Assembly (NCBI GenBank): GCA_963833835.1
Contig: CAWHZI010000012.1
Coordinates: forward strand, 62,001 to 126,000
DNA: 64,000 nucleotides
DNA from: Bog-532 sp963833835
Lineage (GTDB): Bacteria > Actinomycetota > Actinomycetes > Streptosporangiales > Streptosporangiaceae
Reading direction: 5' to 3'
Part shown: positions 42,789-51,522 of the stretch, piece by piece
Numbering within the stretch: position 1 is the stretch's first letter
Layout: every line of letters begins with the position of its first letter
The notes under the pieces: model-generated
Told to the model about the DNA's origin: nothing
Databases searched by the model: none
Seen by the model: only the letters and a program-made list of their open reading frames with translations
Translations under genes and position numbers: made by a program

Positions 42789-44579
42789 TCAGGGATGGAT
42801 GGTGCCCTCCGACAGGCCGGCGCCCTGCAGCGGGGGCAGTGCGCTGGATCGCGCCCGCCGCAGCAGCCGCGTGTCAGCCGGTCGCACCTGCGGATGGGTG
42901 CCGCCGTTGCGTTCGGCTTCAGCCTGCCATCGTGCCTGCCGCGCCGCGCGTGTCGCCGGGTCGCTTAGTTCGGCGCAGTCCAGGCTGTCGTGGTTGACGT
43001 CCGCGATGATCGTGTCGCCTTCCTCGATGAGCGCGATCGGGCCGCCGAGCGCAGCCTCGGGTGAGACGTGGCCGATGACCAGTCCGACTGATCCGCCAGA
43101 GAAGCGGGCGTCGGTCATCAGCGCGATGGTGATGCCGCGGCTCCGGCACAGGGCGGTGATCCGTGAGGTCGGATCGAGCAGCTCCGGCATGCCGGGAGCG
43201 CCACGGGGGCCCTCGTAGCGGATCACGACCATGTCGTGGTCGTCGAACCGCTCGGGTGCAGACGAGAGCGCCTCAATAAGTGCGGCCTCACTGTTGAAGA
43301 CCCGGGCGCGTCCGGCGAACCGGCCCTGTTCCATGCCGCCCTCGACGCCGGCGAGCTTGATGACCGCGCCGCCGTCGGGGGCCAGGTTGCCGCGCAGCAG
43401 CCGCAGGCCGCCAGTCGGCTTGAACGGCGTCGACAGCGGGTGGATCACCTCGCCGTCCGGCTCGGGCGGGGCCAGCCGAGCGACCTGGCTGGCCAGCGTC
43501 TCCCCGGTACAGGTGAGGCAGCCGCCGTCGAGCAGCCCTGCCTCAAGCAGTTCGCGGACGATTACCGGCAGGCCGCCCTTGGCGTCAATGTCGACCATTG
43601 AGTATCTGCCGAATGGACGGGCGTTGATCAGTACGGGCAGCGTGCGTGAGAGCCGGTTGAACTCCTCCTGGCTGATCACCTCGCGCCAGAAATCGATGCC
43701 CGCCGCCCGGGCCAGTTCCGGCGCGTGCAGCACGACGTTGGTGGAGCCGCCCATCGCGATGGTCACCAGGGTGGCGTTGCGCAATGACGCGGGGACGACG
43801 ATGTCGCGGGGCCTTATGCCGTGCTCCGTCAGTACCTGTAGCGCGTCGAGCAGCTGGGCGGGGAACTCCTCAGTGCGGCGGCGGTCTTCGGATGCGGGGC
43901 TGACCATGTGGAGTGGTTCCATGCCGCAGGTCGCGATGAACGACTGCATGGTGTTGTAGGTGAACATCCCACCACAGCTGCCGTGGCCGGGCGAGCCCTC
44001 CATCGCCAGGCGGCGCCGCTCCGCCGGCTCCTCCGCCGCTGCCTGGAAGCAAGAGATTATGTCAATCGGCTCGCCAGTGCGGGAGTCGATGCCGGGGCGG
44101 ATCGACCCGTCGGACATGATCACCGCGGGCACGTTGCGCTCAAGGATCGCCGCCAGCGTCCCGATCGGCGGCTTGTCACAGGCGACCACGGCGATGACCC
44201 CGCGGACGTCGCTCCCCTCCAAGTGCAGGCACACGCCGTCGTTGGTGGTCTCGCGGCCGATCAGCGAGTACCGCATCTGGGGTGTGCCGTTGCGCTGCCC
44301 GTCGGAGATCCCGCCCGCATAGTTCGGTGCGATGACCCGCACCGGGAGGTCCTCGGCGGTGACCCGGCGCCGTAGCTCGGCCTGGATCGCCTCGACCTTC
44401 GCAGGCACCCCGGCATAGCAAATGCTGTCACCCAGGTTGCCGATGACTCCCCAGGCCGGGCAGTGGATCTTGTCCGGATCCTGATCCTGCAGCCGTGCCG
44501 TCGCGACCGCCTGCGTGTCTTGTCCCGGCTTCCATGCTGCCGCGTCGCTCACCGCCGACCCCCCGCTTATCTGGACCAT
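42789..44579 (-). CDS. IlvD/Edd family dehydratase (dihydroxy-acid or sugar-acid dehydratase)
   Basis: The 596-residue Fe-S dehydratase has the cluster-ligand cysteines in GDSICYAGV, ACDKPPIG and SPGHGSCGGMFTYNTM. Further family motifs are MGGSTNVVLHAPELARAAG, then GPRGAPGMPE and LMTDARFSGGSVG. Segments such as YSLIGRETTNDGVCLHLEG differ from housekeeping IlvD and suggest a sugar-acid dehydratase, but I cannot decide. The start at ATG 44579 fits the first family residues; an upstream frame to 44669 is open but unconserved. It is convergent with the VIT gene (3-base gap). Confidence 0.85.
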   Translation of the reverse strand: MVQISGGSAVSDAAAWKPGQDTQAVATARLQDQDPDKIHCPAWGVIGNLGDSICYAGVPAKVEAIQAELRRRVTAEDLPVRVIAPNYAGGISDGQRNGTPQMRYSLIGRETTNDGVCLHLEGSDVRGVIAVVACDKPPIGTLAAILERNVPAVIMSDGSIRPGIDSRTGEPIDIISCFQAAAEEPAERRRLAMEGSPGHGSCGGMFTYNTMQSFIATCGMEPLHMVSPASEDRRRTEEFPAQLLDALQVLTEHGIRPRDIVVPASLRNATLVTIAMGGSTNVVLHAPELARAAGIDFWREVISQEEFNRLSRTLPVLINARPFGRYSMVDIDAKGGLPVIVRELLEAGLLDGGCLTCTGETLASQVARLAPPEPDGEVIHPLSTPFKPTGGLRLLRGNLAPDGGAVIKLAGVEGGMEQGRFAGRARVFNSEAALIEALSSAPERFDDHDMVVIRYEGPRGAPGMPELLDPTSRITALCRSRGITIALMTDARFSGGSVGLVIGHVSPEAALGGPIALIEEGDTIIADVNHDSLDCAELSDPATRAARQARWQAEAERNGGTHPQVRPADTRLLRRARSSALPPLQGAGLSEGTIHP

Positions 44580-44724
44580 GGGCGATAGTACCGAGAGGTC
44601 AAATCTCTCCGCCGCTGAGGTCACTTCGTTAGCGACGCAAGCGGCCGGGCATCGCACGACGGTCGTCACCCGGAAGGTCTGCCGGCACCAGGCTCCCGCA
44701 ACTGGACAGACTTTCGAAAATGAG

Positions 44725-44796
44725 TGGGCGATACAGGATTTGAACCTGTGACCTCCTCCGTGTCAGGGAGGCGCGCTCCCGCTGCGCCAATCGCCC
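44725..44796 (-). tRNA. tRNA-Val (anticodon GAC)
   Basis: The minus-strand sequence folds into a full cloverleaf: acceptor GGGCGAT/ATCGCCC, T-arm with GGTTCAAATCC, anticodon stem CCTCC/GGAGG around loop CTGACAC. Discriminator A. There is no encoded CCA. Confidence 0.93.
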
Positions 44797-44841
44797 GGGA
44801 TGACGTGAGCCTACCAGAACTGAGGGGTGCTCTGGCGGGCA

Positions 44842-45321
44842 TCAGGACGAGCCGGCCAGGGGGCTGCCCAGGTATGCCCGGGCCTGCTCCAGCTTGCGCT
44901 CGATGATCCCGAGCGCCGTGTTACACGACAGGCACAGCAGCCCTCGCACGCACTCCCCGCACGACGACTTCTCGTCCGGGCAGCAGGCGTGGTCGTGGTC
45001 GATGCAGATCGGCTGGTCGTTCTCGAAGGCCTCCTGGCACATCGCGCAGGCGCGGCCCTGGGCCTCCAGGAGCTGCTCGAAGCGCTCCACGGTCAGGCCG
45101 TAGCGGGCGAGCCGGTAGGTCTTGTTCCACCGGGCTCTGTCGGCCGCCGTGACGAGCGTCTGGCCGAGCCGGCGGGCCGTCTTCCGCTGCCGCCGTGCCT
45201 CCAGGGCAGCCGCTGTCCGGCACTCTCCGCGGTGCCCGGGCCGCCGGGCGCACGTGGTCTGCTTGCGGGGCATCCAGCGCCGGCACAGCTCCCTGTCGGT
45301 AACCTCTGCACTAGCTGACAT
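44842..45321 (-). CDS. Endonuclease VII-like HNH nuclease
   Basis: The 159-residue protein has a cysteine-bearing N-terminus (ELCRRWMPRKQTTCARRPGH), a basic linker, then the endonuclease VII (T4 gp49-type) core: TYRLARYGLTVERFEQLLEA, the Cys pair ACAMC, the HNH-like CIDHDHACC, and a second Cys pair in LLCLSCNTALG. The zinc site and His-Asp-His are intact, so it is probably active. It lies inside a tRNA cluster, between tRNA-Cys (198 bases upstream) and tRNA-Val (45 bases downstream), all on the minus strand. Such nucleases are phage or mobile-element genes, so it is a likely remnant or homing-like insertion. Start: ATG 45321 (GTG 45330 possible). Confidence 0.85.
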   Translation of the reverse strand: MSASAEVTDRELCRRWMPRKQTTCARRPGHRGECRTAAALEARRQRKTARRLGQTLVTAADRARWNKTYRLARYGLTVERFEQLLEAQGRACAMCQEAFENDQPICIDHDHACCPDEKSSCGECVRGLLCLSCNTALGIIERKLEQARAYLGSPLAGSS

Positions 45322-45519
45322 GGTGAACACCCACCGGTCAGTCAGACCCCGTTACGGAGCGCCAACTCCGTGCGGAGTCGTCTTCTGTTGTCCGCCATGC
45401 CGTTGCTTGCATCTGGCGCGCTTCCGTTTCACTGGCTCAGAGGCCTGCCCGGTGGGCGAACCAGTGTTTCGTGCAGTGGAGCATCGCTCAGACCGCATCC
45501 GTGTCGCCTGGGACTTGCG

Positions 45520-45591
45520 AGGCGGAGACGGGAATCGAACCCGTGTAGAGGGCTTTGCAGGCCCTTGCCTAAACCACTCGGCCACTCCGCC
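45520..45591 (-). tRNA. tRNA-Cys (anticodon GCA)
   Basis: Minus-strand cloverleaf with acceptor GGCGGAG/CTCCGCC, loop CTGCAAA carrying GCA, T-arm GGGTTCGATTCCC, and discriminator T as required for tRNA-Cys. Confidence 0.95.
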
Positions 45592-45693
45592 AAAGGAGTC
45601 TTCCGCCGGACAGCCGTTGAAGCCACACTGGAGAAGGCCCGCCATGGAACCCGAGAGCCGTCCGGTTGATCCCGACGGCGTTCGGCGTCTCCG

Positions 45694-45766
45694 AGCGGAC
45701 GACGGGATTCGAACCCGCGACCCTCACCTTGGCAAGGTGATGCTCTACCAACTGAGCCACGTCCGC
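45694..45766 (-). tRNA. tRNA-Gly (anticodon GCC)
   Basis: Minus-strand cloverleaf with acceptor GCGGACG/CGTCCGC, anticodon stem CACCT/AGGTG around TTGCCAA, T-arm GGGTTCGAATCCC, and discriminator T. It is 102 bases upstream of tRNA-Cys in the same direction. Confidence 0.95.
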
Positions 45767-46096
45767 ATTTCCGGCCCTGAGGCCGCTGCCCGCTGGGTGG
45801 TGCCCGGCGTGCGAACAGAACTGTAGCCGATCCTGGCCGGTGAGCAAACTCGACTGGGCGGATTAGCGCGCCGGGCTGTCCTGATTTGCCGCGGCTGAGG
45901 CCGGTTGCGCCCCGAAGATCCCGCCTGGATCGGCCCCCGCCACCGGGAACCTGTCACTCGTTGCACCCGCGCGTGCTCGTACCGTTGCGTAGTGTGTTCT
46001 TGCCGCCATATCGGGGTCTGTACCGCGTTAGCATGCGACTCGTTTGGTTTTGGAACAGTACGCAACCGGCCGATTGATGAAGGGGACCCGCCACTC
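45767..46096. other. Intergenic promoter region between tRNA-Gly and GH25 muramidase
   Basis: I see no gene in these 330 bases. The region must hold the tRNA promoter (leftward) and the muramidase promoter (rightward). A T-rich patch with TTTGGTTTTGG (46048-46058) precedes a GAAGGGGA ribosome site. Confidence 0.5.
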
Positions 46097-46723
46097 ATGG
46101 CTGATCCGACCGGCATTGACGTCTCGTACGCCCAGGGTTCGTTCAACTGGGGGGCTCACCGCGAGATTGATTTCGGGATGTGCAAGGTCACCGAGGGCCT
46201 GACCATCACCGACCCGGACTGGGTGCACAACTGGAACTCGATGTGGTCGCTGAACTCGACCCACACGCTGCCCCGTTTCGCCTACCACTTTTTCCACGCC
46301 AGCGACGACCCGGTCAAGCAGGCCGAGCGCCTGGTGTCCACGGTCAAGACGCACGGCCTGCTGGCCGGGGACAACTTCGTCTGCGACCTTGAGGCCACCG
46401 AGTCCAACGGCAGCAACGACAACGTGTCCGCTGCCACCGTGGCCTCCCGCGCGCACAAGTTCCTGGGCACCGTGAACGGCCTGGCCCCCAACCACCGGGT
46501 GCTCGTCTACACCAACCCCAGCTTCGCCGAGACCGGCGCGTGCGCGGGCCTGAACCCCTGGCACCTGTGGATCGCGCACTACGGCGTGAGCAAGCCCACC
46601 GTGCCCAAACCGTGGTCGAACTGGACGTTCTGGCAGACCGGTGACTCCCCGATCGACATGGACCGGTACAACGGCACCGAGGCCCAGTTGCTCAGCTTCA
46701 CCCGCATGCCCAAGTCCCGGTAG
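46097..46723 (+). CDS. GH25 muramidase (lysozyme), no signal peptide
   Basis: The 208-residue single-domain glycoside hydrolase cleaves the MurNAc-GlcNAc bond of peptidoglycan. It has the catalytic signatures GIDVSYAQGSFNW, YHFFHASDDPVKQAE, CDLEATESNG (DxE pair) and the terminal TFWQTGDSPIDMDRYNG. There is no signal peptide and no wall-binding domain, unlike exported GH25 enzymes and more like phage endolysins. It starts at ATG 46097 with GAAGGGGA upstream. It is next to a tRNA cluster with an endonuclease VII gene, so a phage origin is plausible. Confidence 0.88.
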   Translation: MADPTGIDVSYAQGSFNWGAHREIDFGMCKVTEGLTITDPDWVHNWNSMWSLNSTHTLPRFAYHFFHASDDPVKQAERLVSTVKTHGLLAGDNFVCDLEATESNGSNDNVSAATVASRAHKFLGTVNGLAPNHRVLVYTNPSFAETGACAGLNPWHLWIAHYGVSKPTVPKPWSNWTFWQTGDSPIDMDRYNGTEAQLLSFTRMPKSR

Positions 46724-46810
46724 CCGGCCCGAGTCGCGCTGGCCGGCCCGGCGGGCTCCGCTTTGCGCCCCCAGGCCTCACCACCCCCGGTCACCTGGCA
46801 GGCTGGGGTC

Positions 46811-48349
46811 ATGCGAGAAGTGATCATCGATGGCAGCGCCCTCACCGTCGAGGACGTCATAGCGGTCGCGCGCGGCGAGGCCACGGCCCGTCTCGGCCCG
46901 GACGTCCCAGCCCGGATGGAACACAGCCTGTCCGTGGTCACCGCGGCGCTGGGTGGCGATACCCCGGTCTACGGGGTGAACACCGGCTTCGGCGCGCTGG
47001 CCGACACGCCGGTCGGCGTGGAGGACCTGCGGGCCCTGCAGGCGGCCATCATCCGGTCCCACGCCGCGGGGGTGGGAGAGCCGCTGGCTGACGACGTGGT
47101 GCGCGCCCTGCTGCTGCTGCGGGCCCGGACGCTGGCGGCGGGCTACTCCGGGGTCCGGGCCGACCTGCCGCAGCGGCTACTGGACATGCTCAACCACGGC
47201 CTGCTGCCGGTCATCCCGGGCAAGGGCTCGGTGGGAGCGTCCGGCGACCTGGCCCAGCTCGCGCACCTGGCTCAGCCGCTGATCGGGGAGGGCCTGCTCC
47301 GGGAGCCGGACGGGCCACCGGAAGGCCGCCCGGCCGCGGACGTGCTGGCCGCGCACGGCCTCGAGCCGCTCTCGCTCGCGCCCAAGGAAGGCCTGTCGCT
47401 GGTCAACGGGACCGAGCCGATGCAGGCCGTGCTGGCCTTTTCCGTGTACGACGCGGAGATGCTGGTCCAGGCGGCCGACCTGGCCTGCGCGCTGTCGATC
47501 GAGGCGCTGCTCGGCACCGACCGCCCGTACGACGAGCGGGTCCAGGCGCTCCGGCCGCACCCGGGCCAGCTGGACAGCGCGACCAACCTGCGGGCCCTGC
47601 TGAGCGGATCCCCGCTGCTGGCCAGCCACCGGCACAGCCGCCACGCGGTGCAGGACGCCTACTGCCTGCGCTGCGCCCCGCAGGTGCACGGGGCCGTCCG
47701 GGATGTGCTCACGCATGCCCGGCGGGTGCTGGAGACCGAGCTGGGCTCCGTGGTCGACAACCCGATCATCACCGACGACGGCGAGGTCATGACCACCGGG
47801 AACTTCCACGGCGAGCCGCTCGCGTTCGCGGCTGACATGCTGGCCATGGCTCTGGCCGAGCTGGCCAGCATCAGTGAGCGGCGGGTCGACCGGATGCTGG
47901 ACCCGGCGTTCTCCCGTGGCCTGCCGCCGTTCCTGGCCCCTCGGGCGGGGACCAACTCCGGCTTCATGCTGGCTCAGTACACGGCCGCCTCACTGGTCAG
48001 CGAGAACAAGGTGCTGGCGCACCCGGCCAGCGTGGACACCATCCCCACCTCCGGCAAGCAGGAGGATCACGTCTCGATGGGCTGGACGTCCGTGCGCAAG
48101 CTTCGTGAGGTGGTGGCCAACGTCCGGGCTTGCCTGGCCGTGGAGATCCTGTGCGCCGCCCAGGGCATCGACCTGCGGGCTGACATCGCCGCTCCGGCCC
48201 AGGCTCTCGGCGAGGTGCACGCGGCCATCCGGCGCCGGGTGCCCCGGATGGACGTAGACCGCGAGGTCGCCGGCCAGATCGCCGTGGTCGATGAATTGCT
48301 GCCTGATCTGGTCACAACGTCCGCCAACGCGAGTGGCGGACTGCGCTGA
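46811..48349 (+). CDS. hutH: Histidine ammonia-lyase
   Basis: The 512-residue lyase deaminates histidine to urocanate using the MIO cofactor formed from Ala-Ser-Gly in KGSVGASGDLAQLAHL (about residue 140). Other marks are VYGVNTGFGALAD, the active-site Tyr region PYDERVQALRPHPGQ, and QEDHVSMGWTSVRKL. The length is as usual. Start ATG 46811. It is a single-gene unit here; no other hut genes are near. Confidence 0.95.
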   Translation: MREVIIDGSALTVEDVIAVARGEATARLGPDVPARMEHSLSVVTAALGGDTPVYGVNTGFGALADTPVGVEDLRALQAAIIRSHAAGVGEPLADDVVRALLLLRARTLAAGYSGVRADLPQRLLDMLNHGLLPVIPGKGSVGASGDLAQLAHLAQPLIGEGLLREPDGPPEGRPAADVLAAHGLEPLSLAPKEGLSLVNGTEPMQAVLAFSVYDAEMLVQAADLACALSIEALLGTDRPYDERVQALRPHPGQLDSATNLRALLSGSPLLASHRHSRHAVQDAYCLRCAPQVHGAVRDVLTHARRVLETELGSVVDNPIITDDGEVMTTGNFHGEPLAFAADMLAMALAELASISERRVDRMLDPAFSRGLPPFLAPRAGTNSGFMLAQYTAASLVSENKVLAHPASVDTIPTSGKQEDHVSMGWTSVRKLREVVANVRACLAVEILCAAQGIDLRADIAAPAQALGEVHAAIRRRVPRMDVDREVAGQIAVVDELLPDLVTTSANASGGLR

Positions 48350-48370
48350 CCGCGACCAGGTGGCGGGAGT

Positions 48371-48823
48371 TCAGGCCTGCCAGAGCAGGCTGCTCAGCTC
48401 AGCGTCGATGTCGATGACCTGAGATTCCCTGCCCATCTGCACGATGCGGAAGGTCCGGTCGAGGAAGTTCGCGATGGCCCCGGCCGGGGCCTCGAAGTGT
48501 GCCTCGCCGAACGGCGACGACAGCTTGATGTTGAGCACGCTCAGCGGGCCATCGGTCTGCCCGTCCGGCCCGATGACGGGCGAGGACGGCCAGATCAGCA
48601 CGTCGCCGTCGCCCTCGGGGGTCATCAGGCCGTCGGCCAGCAGGTCACGCGCGAAGATCCACTCCACCGGGTCCTCGGTCCCCACGTGGAACGCCATCCG
48701 GATCGCATAGGGGTCGCTGCCGCTGTAGTGCAGGCTCGCGACAAGTGGGACGACCGCCTGCTCGGCGGCGACCAGCCGGAGGCCGAGCTCAGCCGAGACC
48801 GTGGTGCTGCTGCTGTTCATCAT
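48371..48823 (-). CDS. SsgA-like (SALP) sporulation/cell-division protein
   Basis: The 150-residue protein matches the SsgA-like family, found only in morphologically complex actinomycetes, where members control septum localisation and spore wall processing. Diagnostic segments: SLHYSGSDPYAIRMAFH, EWIFARDLLADGL and GDGDVLIWPS. The C-terminal FLDRTFRIVQMG is also typical. It starts at a double ATG. It is preceded by a long noncoding region. It is the most likely SsgB-type member by length, but I cannot separate the paralogues. Confidence 0.92.
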   Translation of the reverse strand: MMNSSSTTVSAELGLRLVAAEQAVVPLVASLHYSGSDPYAIRMAFHVGTEDPVEWIFARDLLADGLMTPEGDGDVLIWPSSPVIGPDGQTDGPLSVLNIKLSSPFGEAHFEAPAGAIANFLDRTFRIVQMGRESQVIDIDAELSSLLWQA

Positions 48824-49410
48824 CGTCTAGCCAACCCTTACGTCGCCGGGTCCCGTTTCCGGGCTTCACTCACTAGACGTAGCCGCCTCGTCACTATGAC
48901 GCGATAACGCGACGAGTTTTTTCGGCGACTTCAAGAGGTCGGCTCCAGAGGGTCTCATCAACCCGCCCAGAGTAGGATTCTAACCCCCTGAAGTGCCCAA
49001 ACGTCCTGTGAGCGCTAACATGGTTACACATACGTAATCTTTTCTCTTTGTTGGTGACACTAAGCGATACTCCCTGCTAGGAGGGTTGCGCCTCGGGTGC
49101 AGCGAGGTTGCAGCTCTCACCCTCCGTACGCTCGGCCGACACAAACGGTGAAAAACAGGCCTATTTCCCGCGTCCTAGGCACCTCTCAGGTGCTTCGCCG
49201 CGCGTCGCCCCTGCGGATGCAGCGGCGACTGGCAGCAACCGATTGCAGCCATTGGCCAGAATTGTTCCCGGATGCTGGCCTCCAAACGCGCCCCGGCCAG
49301 GCCCAGTTCCGCGTCCAGCAGCGAGCGGGCCGCCGGCCCTGAGGATGCGCTAGCATATGGAGACGCCAGGGACGCGGCGGGCACGTGATCGCCTGAAGTC
49401 CCGCGGCAGC
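48824..49410. other. Long noncoding region between ssgA-like gene and tRNA-Val
   Basis: These 587 bases have no gene that I can support. Base composition drops near 48890-49080 (TTTTTTCGGCG, AATCTTTTCTCTTTG). A small dyad CTCCCT-GCT-AGGAGGG lies at about 49069-49085. It must hold the SsgA-like promoter (leftward) and the tRNA promoter (rightward). Confidence 0.45.
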
Positions 49411-49482
49411 GGGCGATTGGCTCAGCGGGAGAGCGCCTCGTTCACACCGAGGAGGTCACTGGTTCGATCCCAGTATCGCCCA
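49411..49482 (+). tRNA. tRNA-Val (anticodon CAC)
   Basis: Plus-strand cloverleaf: acceptor GGGCGAT/ATCGCCC, anticodon stem CCTCG/CGAGG around TTCACAC, T-arm TGGTTCGATCCCA, discriminator A. Followed by a strong terminator. It shares its acceptor stem with tRNA-Val(GAC) at 44725. Confidence 0.94.
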
Positions 49483-49491
49483 CCCCCTCAC

Positions 49492-49522
49492 AGGCCGGTT
49501 CCAGTCACGGAACCGGCCTTTT
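49492..49522 (+). terminator. Rho-independent terminator of tRNA-Val(CAC)
   Basis: AGGCCGGTTCC pairs perfectly with GGAACCGGCCT over an 11-bp stem with a 6-base loop, then TTTT. It starts 10 bases after the tRNA. Confidence 0.9.
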
Positions 49523-49551
49523 GCGATCTTGGTGCAGCAGCAAGTGCAGCT

Positions 49552-49590
49552 GCGCCCATCCTCGTGGCAGAAGACGAGGTTGTTGTCGTG
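49552..49590 (-). pseudogene. Short tyrosine-integrase-like relic beside tRNA-Val
   Basis: On the minus strand the codons give HDNNLVFCHEDGR, which resembles the core 'LVFxHEDGRP' segment of phage/AICE tyrosine integrases. No flanking integrase sequence survives on either side. It lies 70 bases from the 3' end of tRNA-Val(CAC), the usual kind of integration site. The match is only about 10 residues, so this is a weak call. Confidence 0.3.
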
Positions 49591-49619
49591 CGAAGACGAG
49601 ACGGGACCGGCCAGGCTAC

Positions 49620-51119
49620 CTAGCCGCCCAGCGTTTCGGGCGCAGATGCGTCCTCCGGGGATGGTGGTGCGGTGGCCCCGGCCTGCTGGCGGGGGATGAG
49701 GACGGCGAGGACCAGGCCGATGAGGGCGATCACGAGCAGCATCGTCAGGGCAACAGCGAACGGCTTTCCTTCGGGCAGTTTGACGGCGACCAGGACCGAG
49801 CCGACCAATGCGGTGCCGAGCGAGGATCCCAGGTTGGAGACGCTGCGGGACAGGCCGGAGATCTCGCCCTGGTCTTGGTCGGGGAAGCTGGACTGGACCA
49901 CGTTGACCGAGGAGGTCAGCATGGTGCCGATCCCGGCGCCGAACAGCAGGAGCCCGGGGATCCACCGCCAGATGCCCGCGTGGGCCCGGACCAGGACCAG
50001 CAGCAAGATCATGCCGACCACGGTGACCAGGAACCCGGCGATGATCAGCCACCGCTGAGGGTGCCGCCGGGCGAACCGGCCGGCGGCGGCCGAGGCGGCC
50101 AGGATCCCGATGGTGGCCGGGGTGAGCAGCAGGCCGGTCTGGATCGCGCTGTAGTGGTTGACCTCCTGCAGGTAGACGGAGACGGTGAAGAACGATCCCT
50201 GCAGGATCAGCCACTGGATGGTCTGGGTGCCCAGCCCCAGGTTGGCAATCTTGTTGCGGAACAGCCGCAGCGGCAGCAGCACGTCCTTGCCTTTTTTCTC
50301 GCTGGACCGGACGTGCAGGAAGAACCACAGTAGGAACAGCGCGCCGATGGCCACGAACAGCCAGACCGGGGAGATCGAGCCCTTCGGGATCACTACCGTG
50401 CTGCCGATCTTGAAGTCCTGCCGCGACTTGGCGAAACCGTAGGTCCGCGACTGCAGCAGCCCGAGCACCACGAAAAACAGCCCGGCTGCTGACAGGACCG
50501 CCCCGGTCAGGTCGAACCGCGGCTTTGGGCCGGTCCGGGCCGGGTCGGTGATCTTGCGGGCGAGCCAGATGATCGAGACCACGACCAGGACCTGCAGCCC
50601 GAAGGAGGCACGCCAGCTGATCGCGCTGGTCACCAGCCCGCCGATCAGCGGCCCGGCGGCGGCGCCCAGGCCGCCCGCACCGCTGACCACGCCGAAGTAG
50701 CGGGCTCGTGATTTGACGTCGGGGAAGGTCACCGTGACCAGGATGTAGATGGGCGGGATCATCAGCGCCGAGCCCACGCCCTCCAGCAGGGAGTACCCGA
50801 TGATCAGCTGCGGGAGTCCCTGCGACAGCGCCGCCAGCAGGCCACCCACCGCGTAGATGGCCAGGCCGATCATGAAGCACCGTTTGCGGCCCCAGATATC
50901 GGTCAGCTTGCTGCCCGGGATCATCAGCGCCGCCATCGTGAGGGTGAACAGCGTGATCGCCGTCTGCACCCCGGCCACCGTCGTGCCCAGATCCTTCGCG
51001 ATCGGGGTAATAGCCACGTTCATGTTCGTGGCCGCGTAGCTGGCGATGAACTGCGCCAATGCCAGCGGCAGAATCATCGCCCGGGCAGCCGCGCCCGATC
51101 GCGACGGGGTTACGGTCAC
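49620..51119 (-). CDS. MFS transporter, DHA2 (14-helix drug/H+ antiporter) type
   Basis: The 499-residue protein has about 14 membrane helices and the DHA2 motifs: DIWGRKRCFMIG (motif A in the first loop), ISWRASFGLQVLVVV (the typical 'gWRWiF' after helix 5 is here 'SWRASF') and LTPATIGILAASAAAG. A large soluble loop at about 215-240 is present. The substrate is unknown. Start: GTG 51119, since the upstream frame to 51173 lacks family similarity. It is divergent from the DUF2252 gene over 403 bases. Confidence 0.9.
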   Translation of the reverse strand: MTVTPSRSGAAARAMILPLALAQFIASYAATNMNVAITPIAKDLGTTVAGVQTAITLFTLTMAALMIPGSKLTDIWGRKRCFMIGLAIYAVGGLLAALSQGLPQLIIGYSLLEGVGSALMIPPIYILVTVTFPDVKSRARYFGVVSGAGGLGAAAGPLIGGLVTSAISWRASFGLQVLVVVSIIWLARKITDPARTGPKPRFDLTGAVLSAAGLFFVVLGLLQSRTYGFAKSRQDFKIGSTVVIPKGSISPVWLFVAIGALFLLWFFLHVRSSEKKGKDVLLPLRLFRNKIANLGLGTQTIQWLILQGSFFTVSVYLQEVNHYSAIQTGLLLTPATIGILAASAAAGRFARRHPQRWLIIAGFLVTVVGMILLLVLVRAHAGIWRWIPGLLLFGAGIGTMLTSSVNVVQSSFPDQDQGEISGLSRSVSNLGSSLGTALVGSVLVAVKLPEGKPFAVALTMLLVIALIGLVLAVLIPRQQAGATAPPSPEDASAPETLGG

Positions 51120-51522
51120 CGCGGCCCCGCGCTGGCATAACCGAACGTGCCGATCACACCTGCGGCCGAACACGATGGCATCAGGACCGACCGCGGTATA
51201 CCGGTCGACGCCCGCTCTCCGACAGCTCGCATACCGTCCAAGCTGCGGCCCCCAGCCCGAGACGGCATCACCCAGGCAGGGTGACGCACGTACGGTGATG
51301 ACCGGTCAGAAGGACGCTCCTCCGGGCGACTTCGGAGAAGGCGCAGGAAGTCGTCCATCTTGCCGCCTGGTTTCGGATGACGCCCGAAGATGCCGTTTCT
51401 CACCCGAGCGGGGGGATACGCGCCTCTGTGCGGTCGTGCTTGCCTGATATCAGCATCGGGAAGCCATCCGTTGCGAATACCGGCCAGCGGCAGCACGCCG
51501 CCTGGCCCGGAGGGACGTGGCC
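51120..51522. other. Divergent intergenic region, no supported gene
   Basis: The open frames here have no convincing ribosome sites or family matches. A dyad-like stretch (CATCACC near 51266 and GGTGATG near 51294) could be regulatory. The gap must contain promoters for the divergent MFS and DUF2252 genes. Confidence 0.4.

Noticed and set aside
49097..49353. Two overlapping short open frames upstream of tRNA-Val(CAC)
   Set aside because: Arg/Pro/Gln-rich without ribosome sites; they run into the tRNA promoter region.
51046..51496. Open frames on both strands in the MFS-DUF2252 gap
   Set aside because: There is no ribosome site, no coding bias and no recognisable motif; they overlap the start of the MFS gene.
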